Position numbers and translations under genes: made by a program
Source: Vigna angularis
Taxonomy: Eukaryota; Streptophyta; Magnoliopsida; Fabales; Fabaceae
Length of the DNA: 64,000 nt
Assembly: GCF_016808095.1 (NCBI RefSeq)
Contig: NC_068970.1
Span: 65,323,130 to 65,387,129 of the forward strand
Reading direction: 5' to 3'
The notes under the pieces: model-generated
Seen by the model: the letters and a program-made list of their open reading frames with translations, nothing else
What the model was told of the DNA's origin: nothing
The model's database searches: none
Shown: positions 17,220-30,191 of the stretch, piece by piece
Layout: each line of letters begins with the position of its first letter
Position numbering within the stretch: the stretch's first letter is position 1

Positions 17220-18552
17220 ATTCATCGAATAAAAGAATTAACGCTTACATATATGTATGTTCAGGAGAAGCTTCAGGATTTTAAATTCATAGCCTTTTCA
17301 ATTAATCCTTGGTGTAGATTTCACAACATTATAGTTTCTCTTGAAGCTGTGTGCTTGAGCGTTTTGCTGCACAAGGTTAGTTATATGCATTTTTCCCATT
17401 TTTAATTTATTTAACAATGTGATTTGCACTTTCATATTTTGGGGAATCTCTAGATTTTTATTTTTGTTGATTTTTTTTCATTTCCGTACTTTCTATGCTT
17501 TGAAAGTTCTTAAATTTACCTGAATTCAGTCAAGTTAATTCCAATATACTTTTTTATACGAGTAATATTGCCTCGTATAACAAGGTATATTTAATGCTAG
17601 TAAGTTGTTTCAAAAATACCATAATATAATTGTGTTTTTCTAGTCTTTGAGTAAATAATTATAGTTGTTAATTAATATTGTTGTATTTTCCTGAAGAATC
17701 TTTATTTTTTATTTTTGTTTTCACAGGTTTGTTTGAGTACTATGTTTTGAACCGGACATGAGCAGCACTTTGTTGTTGAAATTGCGCAAAGAATGGCTTG
17801 AATTACATTGTAGTTCATTGTTCTTACAACATTACCTAATCTGAGATGTATAAAGGAGGGAGGACATAGTAGTTATATTTCTTCTGTAACGAAGTTTTCC
17901 TCACTGCAGAACAAAAATAAACTGTAAGTCTAATATAAATTAACCTACGTTTGTCCAACTCTTTTTTCTTTTTCTGTCAAAATAAATGGACATTGTTAGC
18001 ATTACAGTGAATTTTACTTGCTTCACAATGGTTGATTTCGCAGCCTTAAGGTTACTAGTTATGCAGTACCACTTCTGCTATCTCACTGTCCCAATCCCAA
18101 TAGTTTTTACTCCCTTGTTAGATAAAATTGCCTTTCTATAATATTCATGTATGCTAATATCCAATAATCATACAATATTAATATCCATAATGGATAAATA
18201 AATATAATTAACACGCACAGTTAATTTTAAAGTGTAAATATAATATTGTTTGAATACAAGTATAACTAAAAGTAGTTTCTTACGTAATTAAGTAACTTCG
18301 TAACATATGATTGATTAAAAAAAATCGATTTGACTTTAACATGTGATTAAAGTATTTCAAAATCATTTGCATATATGCTCTAGGGATATAAAAAAAATTG
18401 ACAATCAATTTATTAGTTTCGAAGCTGTAAAAGTTAATTAAGAGATAATAAAAAAAATCAAATTTAATAACTGGATTAGCAAACTTCAAATTTCATCCAA
18501 AATTATCCATGGGATATTTACATTGACATGAGTAGATATAATAAAGGTAAAT
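17220..18552. other. 3' UTR of the ArfGAP gene and AT-rich intergenic DNA
   Basis: 17265-17900 contains splice-like junctions (AAG|GTTAG near 17375, TTTTCACAG near 17728) consistent with a spliced 3' UTR. From 18100 on the DNA is AT-rich with no coding signal. Confidence 0.45.
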
Positions 18553-21440
18553 TATAACGCTCCAAGTTTCATACTTCCTATAGTACGAAACATATTTTTT
18601 AAAAACTCTGAAATGTATGGAAATAAATCAAATCATAATAATTTTAAAAGTAATATCCAATTACATCGTTCAAAATTATTTAAAATAATCCAGAAAATAC
18701 GAACTTTAAATAATTCCAAAATTTTCTTATCATCTCATGCATTTATCATGTTTTTGGAACATTTACAAAATTATCTGCTCACGTATTATTTCATTATATG
18801 ATTATTGCTAAAATGACATACAAAAAACAAAAATATGTATGAGTAAACTACTGTTAAAATAAATCATAACAATACAATATGTGAATAGCAATAAACATTA
18901 CATAATAACAAACATGCAAACCCCATCCTTAACATTATTAACATAGATCACTAATCCTCCAAACGTCATTATCATCAATTTCTTGATTCTCGATGTCATC
19001 ACGAACATCACTTACATAGACCATCTGTCTATCCCTTCATCAACACTTTTGCTAATTACCCTATCATGGTAACTACCACGAGTATAACCATCATCAGGAG
19101 CCTCATCATCACCATGATCATCATCATGAATACCACCATGAGTATCAACATGATCATGAACTTCAAAATAAAAGACTCAGTCACACTCTTGTACCCTACC
19201 TCACACACTTGTTATACGTTCGTTTGAGTAGTCTCGCCCTCGCAGCTAAAGAACTTGTTTCTCTACTTCGCAAGGACTTATGAGTAAAACCATCAATGCA
19301 TCGCACACCGGGTACTATACTCAACAATGAGCTGAAGTTCAAGCAAAACATCATTTCCCTCTTCCCATATCGCTTGGCCGAAGAAGGTGAAACACTCGAA
19401 CACCACTATCTTCCTGTATCCACGACTAAAGAGAGTCTATATCCCGCATCGCACGATCGATATCACCAATCTCGGGATTTACTAGGTACAACAAGCAGAC
19501 ATGTCATTCATCTCACATGCTCATTGGTCAACCACATATCTTGGTACAATTCATTCACTTATCCATGCTCCCTCCTCAATCAAGAGTCAAACATCACCTA
19601 AACATAGCCCCTATTCCTCGGAAAACATCGCGTCTTGAAGTCCATCCAACTTGATCCTCATCATTTTTCCATTAAAATGTAGCATTTACAGAAAATATAC
19701 TGGGATAATCGATTATCATTAATGATAATCAACTATTCTAGTAAGTTTTACAATATAAAACTTTCATATTACAAGTTACATGAAGATAATCGATTATCTC
19801 GATAATTTCAATGGGAAGGCTCTAAAACGAATCGCGGATATAATCAATTATCATTGTCCATAATCGATTATTCCCGAGACCAAAACCCTACTGGAAAGAT
19901 TTAAAGGTCTATTAAACTCATACAACCTCCCCATTTCGTGGGAACAAGATTGACACCTCATACACACATTCAAGTAGCCTAGATTAGATACTTACATCAT
20001 GCCATAAAAATCATCCAAAATCCATTATAATGCATATTAGAAACCAATTCCTCAACACAACAAGAAATACTGCATATATCCACTGGATTTAAACAATACA
20101 ACCCCCAAACTGCATTATGAATCTCTCCCTAGTATCCTACATACACCCACGCAGTACATATTCATTCCATATAACTATCATAACCCTTGACAAAATCAAA
20201 TCAATCATAAAAGAAATAATGACAACATCCACATATATGATGTCTCAACACTACTAAAAGGTTTAAAGAATAATTTTGATGTATTAGTTCAAAGAGTAGA
20301 GTACCTTATATATATACACAAGGATCCTATAATCCTTCATCTATTAAAGGAATGACAAGTGCACAAATATGCACAAATTATATATAATAATATCTAAACT
20401 ATAACTAACACAATATTTGATTGCCTAATATCCGTTAATAGAATATTTGACATATCTTAACAAACACAAAATCATACCTACATTCACATTATACAATTCA
20501 TGCTAGTGCATATATCATCCACAACCAATGTCATAATCACACAAATACCCTTTTGGTTAACATGGTTACATCAAACTTAAGAGAAACATAACATCCATAC
20601 ATAACTTCATCCATTTGCACAACCATACAAATCTTTATCCCCTTTTCTCAACCATACATATAATTATGTACAACAAAACAGATAATAAAGCAGTTTAATA
20701 TGCAATCATACAACAATAACAAATACATAACAAATATTAGATAAGTTTTACCATATCTTAGCTAATTCTAAGGCTTTCTCTACACCTAATATCATAGCTA
20801 ACCCAAGCCCATCTAGAATCACGTTTCTATTGTCTAGCTAAGAGTTCCTTCTCCTCTTTAACAGTTTCAGCCACTTTTCACACAACTCTATCTTTTTTCC
20901 CCCAATATTTCACGTAAGTATCTCTCTCTCCACTGCTCTCTCTTTGTATTTTACATAAAACACTCCTAAAAAACCCTCTCACATAGGGTTTTCAGTTTTA
21001 GAAACGTGGCCTTCTCTTTCTCTCGCTGCACTATTTTTATTTCTCTCTCCCAAACCCTTTCACGTGTAGTTCCTCTCCCTCTAATCTCTCCCTTCTATTT
21101 TTAATCCTCTAAAACCACTTAGATCATGCTCCTATCTTTCCTCAACGATTTTTAAAACAAAAACTCTTAGATACTCTAAGATTCATGTTCTATCTCTTTT
21201 ATCTTCATATTCCATCAATTTAAATTCATGTCCTTACTTCTTACACTTTTATTTCTAATTTCAAGACTTAAACATATGATTACTTTATCCATCAAAAAAT
21301 TCTCACCAACTAAACTACATAACGTACTGTGAAAAATATACAATTTCCATAACAACATATCCAAGTCTCATTATAATATTATTTCTAACTTTTATATTTT
21401 TTCGAATCTTACGTAAATCTCAAAAAGACAAAAGTCAAAT
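18553..21440. repeat. Old dispersed repeat (LTR-like), related to the block at 58024
   Basis: Begins TATAACGCTCCAAGTTTC, a diverged form of TGTAACATCCCAATTTTT at 58024. Further matches follow in the same order and strand: the CATCATCACCATGATC-type stretch (about 18960-19170 vs 58440-58620), TGTACCCTACCTCA (19191 vs 58658), the 'gagtagt..cgcc..ctaaagaac' block (about 19225 vs 58722), and the TTACTAGGTACAACAAGC block (about 19478 vs 58879). No coding capacity beyond a short 101-codon ORF in the repeat itself. The right limit is approximate. Confidence 0.6.
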
Positions 21441-21452
21441 TCATAAAATAAA

Positions 21453-23045
21453 ATGGGCTTAATACCTCTTTTGGTCCCCAGAAAGAGGGGGATTGTTCAA
21501 AGTGGTCCTACCTTTTTTAAAAAGTCTGAAGTGGTTCCAATTTGTAAAAATCGGGTCAAGTTAATCCTTTTTTGTTACGGCGTCAAAATTTTAATGGTGC
21601 AAGTGCCCTTTTGGACAAAACATAGTGAGGTGTCCATTTTTTGTGATTGCGTGGCATTGTGAAGTTAGATGACGTGTTCAGTGAGAGGGAGAGGGAGTTG
21701 TGCAAGAGGACGGGGACTGTGAGGCTAACGAGCTCTTCGGCAAAGTGAAGAACGCGTTTGGCAGCTGTTGCGGAGAGACGATGGAACTCGTCCTGAGTGG
21801 TGATGCGCCGTGTGTAATCTTCGACGATGGTAGTGGAATGGATAGCGACCAAAATCTTGCAATTTGATATTAGGGTTTTTGAATTTGGGTTTTTATTTGA
21901 TCTGCATTTGGGTTCCTTTGAGAGCTGGAATCACGGTCGTAGAGCTGCGATCATCGAGGCAGGTGGCTACAGTGTCGTAGGCCCTGACGGCTTCCTCTGC
22001 GGTGAAGCAACCCCTAAGACGCTAGCGAACGCCTCTGAAATTGGCCTCTTTGGGTGGCGGCGGAGCATGGTGAGCAATCGACGGCCATAGGCCACTTGCT
22101 TCTGGTAGCATAGGGGGCAATCTCGGCGACAAAGAGAATGATGGAGCCCTCGAAGTGAAAGGGGAAATCCCCATATAGAAATCGCCCATAACCTCCCTGT
22201 AAAGTCACACATGTGGCAGAGCACAAAGACGACGCATAGGAGGCTGCTACGCCACTTGGACCAGGCATTGCGGTGGTAGAGTGGCAGGATACGGTGGTGA
22301 AGGAGAGGTCGCAGGAACCGCAGCGGGGGACCTCGTCGAGATCGCAGTGGAGAGCCGCATGGCCATAGAGAGGCTTGATCCGGAAGCCGCTATGGAGAGC
22401 GAGAAGGTGGTTCCCAATTCTGTAATTAATTTCGACGACGGTGGCATCAATAGCCGCCATAGCTGTGCGAGATTGAAGATGGAGGTTGGGTTTCCTGATT
22501 ACACCTGTAATGCTCTTGAGGAGATTCTCCATGGCAGAGTTATCATAAAGCTTGGATCCATGGCCGGGAGCCCCAACGACCTTGATTACCAACCACCAGG
22601 GGCTTCTCTCAACGTAGAAGGCCCTATAATGGGCGTCAGGGGAAGCCAACCCTTCGTCAAGCACCACACCCACATTCATCCGATTTGGTTTTTATAGGTT
22701 CTCAGTGGCTATGGATGAGGCTTGATTTGGGTTTCTTTAGGTCTCTATGGTTTCTTGCAAGTTTCGAAGGAGGAGATTGGTGGAGGAGCTCGTCTTTCTG
22801 TTTTTGAGTTTTTATTTAAAGTCTAGCAAAAAAGATGATGGTGGTTTTTTGGTTTCGTTGCTGATGTGGCAAGTAATTTGTTTTTTTAAAATTCAAAATT
22901 GACATGTTATATTCCAAGTACGAGAAAAATATGACAGCTAATTAAGTTTTGGCCAACGAAGCAGTTGTACCGTTAAAATTTTGACACCATAAAAAAAAAT
23001 TAACTTGATATCAAATTCGGTATGTTAAAATTGGAATTCATTTAT
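21453..23045. mobile_element. Non-autonomous TIR transposon carrying captured gene pieces
   Basis: The left end GGGCTTAATACCTCTTTTGG and the next 150 bases reappear inverted, in decayed form, at about 22965-23045. The clearest pair is TTAAAATTTTGACACCATAA (22973-22992) against the reverse complement of the left copy near 21580, followed by ATTAACTTGA and AAATTGGAA. The outermost right end is lost. The interior (21660-22760) is far richer in G+C than its flanks and is not transposase. One part is a piece of aminoacylase-1; the rest is open in several frames but unrecognised. Superfamily (Mutator or CACTA) is not certain. Confidence 0.7.
22509..22679 (-). pseudogene. Aminoacylase-1 (M20 peptidase family) fragment captured in a transposon
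   Basis: Fifty-seven codons match the middle of plant aminoacylase-1, a zinc-dependent N-acyl-amino-acid amidohydrolase. Landmarks are NVGVVLDEGLASP, ERSPWWLVIKVVGAPGHGS and KLYDNSAMENLLKSI. This is the linker into the dimerisation domain, including the GAPGHGS loop, without the metal-binding residues. The frame stays open beyond it to 22014, but that text (GVIRKPNLHLQSRTAM...) is not aminoacylase. The match starts and ends sharply inside a TIR element, so this is a transduplicated scrap, not a gene. Confidence 0.75.
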
Positions 23046-23150
23046 TTATCCAAATAAATATACTTGAAAAAACAAATGAAACCGTTTATTTGATACCTGA
23101 TATCCCAGGTTGTAGGGGAAGAAGCAGGAAGGTTGAAGTTGAAACAATAG

Positions 23151-26100
23151 ATGAACAGCAGTAGACACAATCTATTGCTTAGTTGTGGGCACGCGCCATC
23201 CCCACCGGTGAAACGATGCCGTTTAGATTGCCGTGTCAAAGCACAGCTGACAGAGGGAATGGAAATTCGGGTGTGCAGCAACCGCAGCTGCCGCAGACAG
23301 GGCTCATTTCAAACCCTAGAAACCCTCTATGGGGTCGCTCCTCCAAACGTAACCGTAAAGTCGTGCGGGTGCTTGGGGCGGTGCGGTGGGGGCCCCAACC
23401 TAGTGGTCCTGCCTGATGGCCTCATCTTTGGCCATTGTGGGACGGCTGCTCGGGCGGCGGAGCTCGTAGTAACTCTGTTTGCCGAAGCCGGCCATGACCC
23501 AAAGACTTGTTTGGACGCGCTTGCTCTGAGGAAGAGAGCGGACATTGAGTTTGCCAACCGAAATTTCACTCAGGCTGAGCTTCTGCTCTCACAGGCACAC
23601 GAAGCAAACCATTATTCATTCTCCATTTTACTTGAGACTTTTGAATTTAAAACGAGACACTACTCATTCTTCCTTTCCATGTTTTCAAATTAATTGATAC
23701 AGGCTATAGATTTAAAACCATTTGGTGGCATGCATATCATATTTAAATGCAGGTTTGCTGAACTCATTCTTTACATCAGGTTTCATTAATGTGCTTGCTT
23801 CCTTTGTTACGTTATTATGTATTTTGACATTTGACATTCAGGTCATTTGTAAGGCTGGAATTGGGCAACTACTCTGGTGCCCTCGAAGATGCTGAAGAGG
23901 CTTTGGCATTAGCTCCCCGTTATTCTGAGGTGAGTCGAATTCTTCTATTATAAAAAGAAACAAAAAAACTTGCTTTCCAATTAGGTGTCATAGTTAAATT
24001 TACAGCTTCTTGTATGAAGTCTGGACTGAATTATTAATGATGTGGTGTCATTGCTAATCACATCATTCAATCATTAACTTTTACTTAGGAAAGACTTCGT
24101 CATGCCTTACTTGAGTGTTGAAGAGTAGCACCTGAAGTTAATGAAAAGTTCTGTTTTGCCTCACAGTTTTGATTAAAATTTATTGAAAATAACAAAACTG
24201 AATGAGATTGATTGATTAAATGAGAAGTGAGACTCAGAAAATTTTATTTTTACAAAGGGTCAGGCTAGGCTGACAATTTTGATAGGAGGTTTTGGTTGGT
24301 GGTCCGTAATTTTGATCCATTGGATTAATTTTATTATTGGTGGCTACACTACACTAGATTCACCATCCTTTCCAGCAATCCCCTATAAAGTGTTCACCGT
24401 TGCTGGAAATCACCTCAGTTCTTCTTTCTCTCCATCTCCATTCTCCTCTGTGATCTTTCCAGCTTCATGAACTAGAAACTGTTCTCTTCATCTTCACCAG
24501 GATCAATCAAGACACCATATCAGCCACTGCCAACAATGGTGAGATTCTACAACCTCTCCACACCGACAACCAGCCTACCGTAAAGAAGCCATCTCTCAAG
24601 CACAAAATGCATGCTGTTTGGACCAACTCTCTGCCTTCAACTGCTCCACATCCAAACACAACACCAACCTTGCACCATAGTAATCAACAAAGTCTCAAAT
24701 TTTCACCTTCCTTATTAAACCTAGATTTTTGGTATGCCTCTTTGCGTGAATAACAGGTCTTTAGAGAAAAAGCAATACATAGTCATGTTTCTATTTCTTC
24801 ACCCCTGTTTGATTCTGCATCTACCTGTGCTCCCTTCAAATGTTTTATTTTTGATGTTTTTGACATTTGCACCCATGCAAAAGGATGACTCTCGTATCGA
24901 ACTTCCCTACACCTCCTTGGAAGAAGGATTATTTGTGATTCTCTTTGTAGAATTGCTGGGTGGAATGTTGTCAACGTGTTAACCATAGCAGATTCTGGAT
25001 TGGGGTGAGAATTGAACCTATGAAGAAAAATATAAAAATTGGTGGTTAAAACAAAATTATGAGTCTGGTTGTTTTGGAAGAACTGAATATGGTGGTTGGG
25101 ACCCCCTGCGGTGATGTTGCAGATAATGGAATTTCATGGGTGACAATGGTGGTGGTCATGGGGCCAAGAAGGCAGTTTGTGGCAGTGAGGATGAGAGATG
25201 TCACGTGTGGATTGAGCAACTGGTGGAAGCTGGAGAGAGAAAGGGTTGAGAGGATTAAATTCAGTATGGAAGAAGCAGGATACAACTGTGAGTATTAGAT
25301 TAATCCAACGCTTAATAAAATTTGTTTACCATACACCACCTAAAAAGCTGGTCCTTTGTAGCCTTCCCCAAGTTCTAATAAATTTTTGTAAATAGTAGAG
25401 AATTTGTTCAGAAGAGTACTTTAGAGTTTGTTACGGCGTGCAGTTATTTTTTTTTAATGTGCAACTCTCAAGAGATTTAGCTTTCCCAGCATAAGCATTT
25501 TGAAAATCCAATCTTGAGTTTTAAATCAGCCAAGTTTCTTGACCATTTTATCTATGCAGGCTTGTATCTGCCAAGGTGACGCCTTCTTGGCATTGAACAA
25601 ATTTGATTTGGCAGAGCAGTCATATTTAACATCTTTAGATATTGAACCTTCGATTCGCCATTCTAAATCATTCAAGGTAGTGTTCAATGTTTTGCTATAC
25701 GTATAACGTATGTATTTCTTTTTGCATAAACAAACATTTGTGGTTTTCGGGAAGGAAGATGCAACACAACACAACTGATAACTGAGAACGATGATTGTAT
25801 TTCCTGTGGATTTCTTGAGCTATTTCAAACATTAATGTAAATAATAGAAATAATCCTAAAAAGAAATGAAAGAATATTAAATTCTGGATCGATAGCCTCT
25901 CACAAAAATTTCATATATGAGGAAAAATTCGTATTTTTAATGACATAATTATTAAAAGGTTGCCATATCTTGTACTGTTTTTTGGAACAATATTAATGGC
26001 CTGTGCTGTTCGTGCTCTTCTTTATACTGTCTTTTCTGTTATCGTTGTATCGTTTGTTTCTACTGTGTTATCTATTATCATTGTATCTTATTTGGGTTTG

Positions 26101-26201
26101 CCTGTTTATAATTTGCATTTTTGTTTAACCAGGCTCGGGTAACAAATCTTCAGGAAAAACTAGCTGCTGTCAACAATCACAGTGTGAGATCTAGCTTGTA
26201 A
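23151..26201 (+). CDS. Thioredoxin-like [2Fe-2S] ferredoxin domain plus TPR protein, 5 exons
   Basis: Exons: 23151-23594, 23703-23752, 23842-23929, 25560-25676, 26133-26201; phases agree and the protein is 255 aa. Residues 37-105 resemble the thioredoxin-like [2Fe-2S] ferredoxin fold: VCSNRSCRRQGS, then VKSCGCLGRCGGGPNLVVLPDG and HCG, with Cys42, Cys47, Cys74 and Cys78 the likely cluster ligands. Residues about 128-240 form TPR-like helical repeats (ALRKRADIEFANRNFTQAEL, LGNYSGALEDAEEALALAPR, GDAFLALNKFDLAEQSYLTS). The domain pair is known from an uncharacterised plant family; partner and pathway are not known to me. The N-terminal 36 residues lack acid and could be a transit peptide (inference). 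The first intron starts GC, not GT (CAG|GCACAC, 23595); the other three are GT-AG. If the GC donor fails, the product would end at residue 180. The start lies only about 105 bases right of a transposon end. Intron 3 is 1.6 kb and holds unrecognised low-copy-looking DNA. Confidence 0.82.
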
Positions 26202-27745
26202 GTAAAATTCCAGTTAGTTCAATTACAGTGATGTCAGAAGGAATAAATTTTATCCTATTTGGGTTTGCCTGTTTATAATTTGCGTTGTATTTTTAATTTC
26301 AAGTCTCAATTGTGATATTTATGATTGTTATAATATATTGTAGCATTTTAGAATATCCTAGCAAAGTTCACGAGAAATGAGAAGCGAGGTAGGAGGTAAG
26401 TCTTGGAAGAGAAAAAACAAAAAACAAAGAAGGTTTAATAGGCTTTTTTTTTTGTCTAAATATTTGTGAGTTTATTCAATATAATTTTTCATTTTTTTTT
26501 CTCAAATTTGACCGTATTTTATTTAGAAAAAGTGAATGTAGTCATTTTCCTAAATTGGTATCGATACCATTTAGAGTTTAGAGAATGAAGATGTAACACT
26601 ACTATAAATGATAATGTGACGTTGTAAATATTGAATGTGACTTTATTTTTTAGCTTAGTCAACATGGCCTGTGAATTGGTTTATTGGAACTCTTAATTTT
26701 GCAAAATTTGTTATTGGAACAAGGCTAGGAAGAGAGTAAGCGTTCGGAGATTAAGGTTCCAGCAAAGATCCTATTGCAAAGTAATAAATTATACACCAAT
26801 CCAAAGGAGTAAAAGAACAAAATTAATTAGGGACTATTTATGCACATGGTAGACGTCGAAGATGTGGAGGAGAAGCTCCTGGACTCAGAATATAATAATG
26901 TTGCCATAACACCACCAGCAAAGAACAGAACAAAAGAACGGAACAATGCAGTAAAGCTGGATTTGATTTGCCAAAAGCTTGGTATGGAATCCAGCCCAGA
27001 ACAAAAATAGTATCATAGAAATTAAATGAATGTACAATCAGTGAATCCACTCGTTAAGCGGTAAAGGAAAACTCGTCATATGCATCCATCAAGGGATTCT
27101 TTAACAAAATGGTCTCAAATCTCGATCCCAACCACATAAATCCAGATATTATAATTTTTTTTACACTTTCTTATTTTTAATATTTTTTGGAATAGATGTT
27201 TTGGAATATAGTTTAGATCCGAAAAATATTTTTCAAAAAACTAAATCTAGAATTTAAAAGAAAAAATTTGACAATGAGTTTTTTGAAAAGTAATTTTGGA
27301 TCTGAAATTCTTTTCTAAAATACCTGTTGTGAAATATATTTTATATTTCCAAATATACTATATGAAATAAAAATATTTGGGACAAATGTTTTGAACCATA
27401 TTTTAAATCTGAAAATATCTTTTAAAAAGTTTTATTTGGGAAATATTTTAATATTATAAAATTATTGTTTCAAAAGATATTTATAGGTCTAGAACTATCT
27501 TTTGAAAATAATCATTCTAAAAAAAAAATATTCAAAATAGATATTTCAGAATATATTTTCAAATCTGAAAATAACTTGTAAAACCTTTTTTCATATTTTA
27601 AAATATATTTTTGAATATGAAAGATTCATTATCTTATTGAATATTCATTGTCTTAAATATCTTTCAAACAATTATTTTCTTAAAATATATTATCTTAAAT
27701 ATCTTTCGAACAATTATTTTCTTAAAATATCTTATAAAAAACATT
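26202..27745. other. AT-rich intergenic DNA
   Basis: 3' flank of the ferredoxin/TPR gene. 27130-27730 is made of loosely repeated TTTTGAAAATA / AAATATCTTTC words, low in complexity. No coding signal. Confidence 0.5.
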
Positions 27746-28666
27746 TGTCAGAACCATTTAAAACGCACACAAAATCCCTCTAAACGGATGCCAGGTGTCA
27801 AGCAAAGAGGATCCGAAAATCAGATAGTGGAAGGCAAGTGTCGGCAGATGAGCGGACGCTTGTTTTGACGTGGGAAGGAAAACTTGATTTTTCAGAAATT
27901 CACGTCACACTCTCTGCATGCACCCCTCTTACCCAAATTCTAAAAATCTCATTTCGTCCTCTTCTCTCTACGAAATCTCACCCTTTTTCTTCTCTGATCT
28001 CCGTTCAAACACCGTAGAAGCACTTCCGACGTCAAGAGCTTCAGTTTGAACCGATCGATTTTGGGCTCTGAACTGGTAAGTTCTTCTTCTCTTTAGTCGT
28101 TCGTTATCTGGTACATGTAAACCAATATTCTGTTTGCCTGAGTTCATCTCGTTCTGAGCCATTGTTGGTCTTTTGTGTGGTTTAGTTTTGGAGAATTGTT
28201 GAGCGTTGAGGGTAAAAGGACTTATAGTAGGGTGAACCATATTTCTGCCTCAGTAAACGTTCAATCACGCTAGAGGTAAGGGAAGCTTATTAATTTAATT
28301 TATATGTTACTTGTATTGCATGAATGTTCGTTGAATTGATTGAATTAATATGATATATGATGGTTGCTATGTTTGGATTGTATGAAGTATGACACTTGAC
28401 TATGATATGAATATATGAAAGTATGAAGATATATGTTGAGAAATGAGTTGAATATAAATAATTTTAGTATGAAATTTCCCCTATGAAAGTGTACGTTCGT
28501 CACTGAACGGTCCTTTACCGTTTGGTTTTTCTAGTGAACTTGGTTAGGATTGGATTCTTTCATTTGGGAAGAATCCTAGTTGAAGACGAGCATCTTCGTT
28601 TCGAAATACCATGCATAAGCGTTCGACCAAGCATAGTTGGTTCTTGGTATTCGGTTATAAACTTAA

Positions 28667-28712
<46 letters not shown>

Positions 28713-30191
28713 ATTTTCGTTTATTCTTAAACACTACTCCAATAGTATCTTATTATATTTATCAAGCCTTCTAATATAAGTTTAGTATTGTTCGGTCTTA
28801 CACCAAACGCTCTTACTGAGTAGTGCTCAGTCTTACACCAAGCGCTCATTCTCTTTCCTATAATCTATCTTGATGAAATTAGTGTTCGTCCAAATTCAAT
28901 AGAGTTCTCTCTCTACCGTGCTCGGTCATTGACTGACATTCGGTTTTTTTGATCCTAAATTCAAATAAGCTAAGTATTTATAAGCGTTCGGTTTCTTCAT
29001 GTGAATTCTTCTAAGTATTATTCTTTGAATGTCTTGAAGTGTCTGCATCCACTGGTTCCGGCCTAGAGTCTTAGTACTTGGCATAGTCTTTTCGATGTTC
29101 AGTTGGAACTCTCAAGAGTCAGTTCATCTAATTGGCTCACTTTGTAAGTAACTTCGTTCTAGTCGTTCCTGTGATATATGATTGTACTCGGTTTCTTTCT
29201 CAACCTGATAGTAACCCTCCCGGCCTTAGTCTGTTCTGGAACGGGAAACCTCTCAGTCACACTCCAAGTGTTCGGTCTAGTTAAAGGTTAAAGTTTAACG
29301 TTCGGTATTTGGTACCCTTAGTGATCTTTGAACGAATGGTTTAATTGAGATGATTAATAATGAAAGATGAAGAGAATATGATATGGATGAAATGTTTTGG
29401 ATTATGGACGAGCGTTCCAGGGAGGAATGACTCATGATTGTATATTGGAATTTGTAAAGTATGAATGTGGGCATGTTAAGCTTGCGGTTCATCCTGATGT
29501 TCTATAATTACTCGTCCTCACGTAGAGGAGGGTAAGTCATGTGTGGGAACGATAGGAAGTCCTAGTCCTTATGGTTAATTTGGACAGATAGGACTAACCT
29601 CGAGTGGCAACTGTTGAAGGTATCCAGTTATTACATCACCCGGGTGCACGAACGTCATAGCTACACAGATTTCATACAGTCCAGACAGTCAGTCTAGTAT
29701 TAGGCTTTGTATGAACGAATGATGAATTATCTTGTTTGGTTGATTGTGTGGGATGTATGTTTATACATGAATTAAATTTTATAAGCTTACCCTATGTTTC
29801 CTGTCTTGTCTGTTTTGTACGTTCGGTTGTCCTTCTGTTGCAATGATCATCTGTGTAGATGTGAGCAGAAGGAGACGAGCTGCTGGAGGAAGATAACTTA
29901 GTAGAGGTAGAAGTTAAGACCGAATAGTAGAACCGTTCGGTCAATAGTAGTTTGATAGTAAGGTGATCGCTCGATCACCTTTTCCCTTTGCTTTTGTTTG
30001 ACCGTTCGGTATAGGCTTTTGTAAACCGTTCGGTCAGAATTACACCCTGTACAGCTTTAAATTTCTTGTCCTTCTTTGTAAGGTCGTTCGGCCATAACCG
30101 TACGTTCTCTTTAATGTAAGACTGATATGTAATATTATTAAATGTAATTATTCTATCATATAGTTTTAGACTGTATTTTTGAGATGTTACA
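27746..30191. mobile_element. Probable solo LTR (gypsy-type), 2.4 kb
   Basis: Bounded by TGTCAGAACC on the left and GAGATGTTACA on the right (TG...CA). Flanks are ACATT (27741-27745) and ATATT (30192-30196), a near-match target duplication. No coding sequence inside. It holds a (TA)n(GTAT)n microsatellite at about 28667-28712 and more than ten copies of the word CGTTCGGT or near variants between 28500 and 30090. The right end, reversed, reads TGTAACATCTCAA, like the start of the block at 58024, so these repeats may be related. Plus orientation of the LTR is likely but unproven. Confidence 0.55.

Noticed and set aside
22014..22508. Continuation of the aminoacylase frame as one 221-residue protein
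   Set aside because: Only the first 57 codons match aminoacylase-1; the rest is other captured DNA that happens to stay open.
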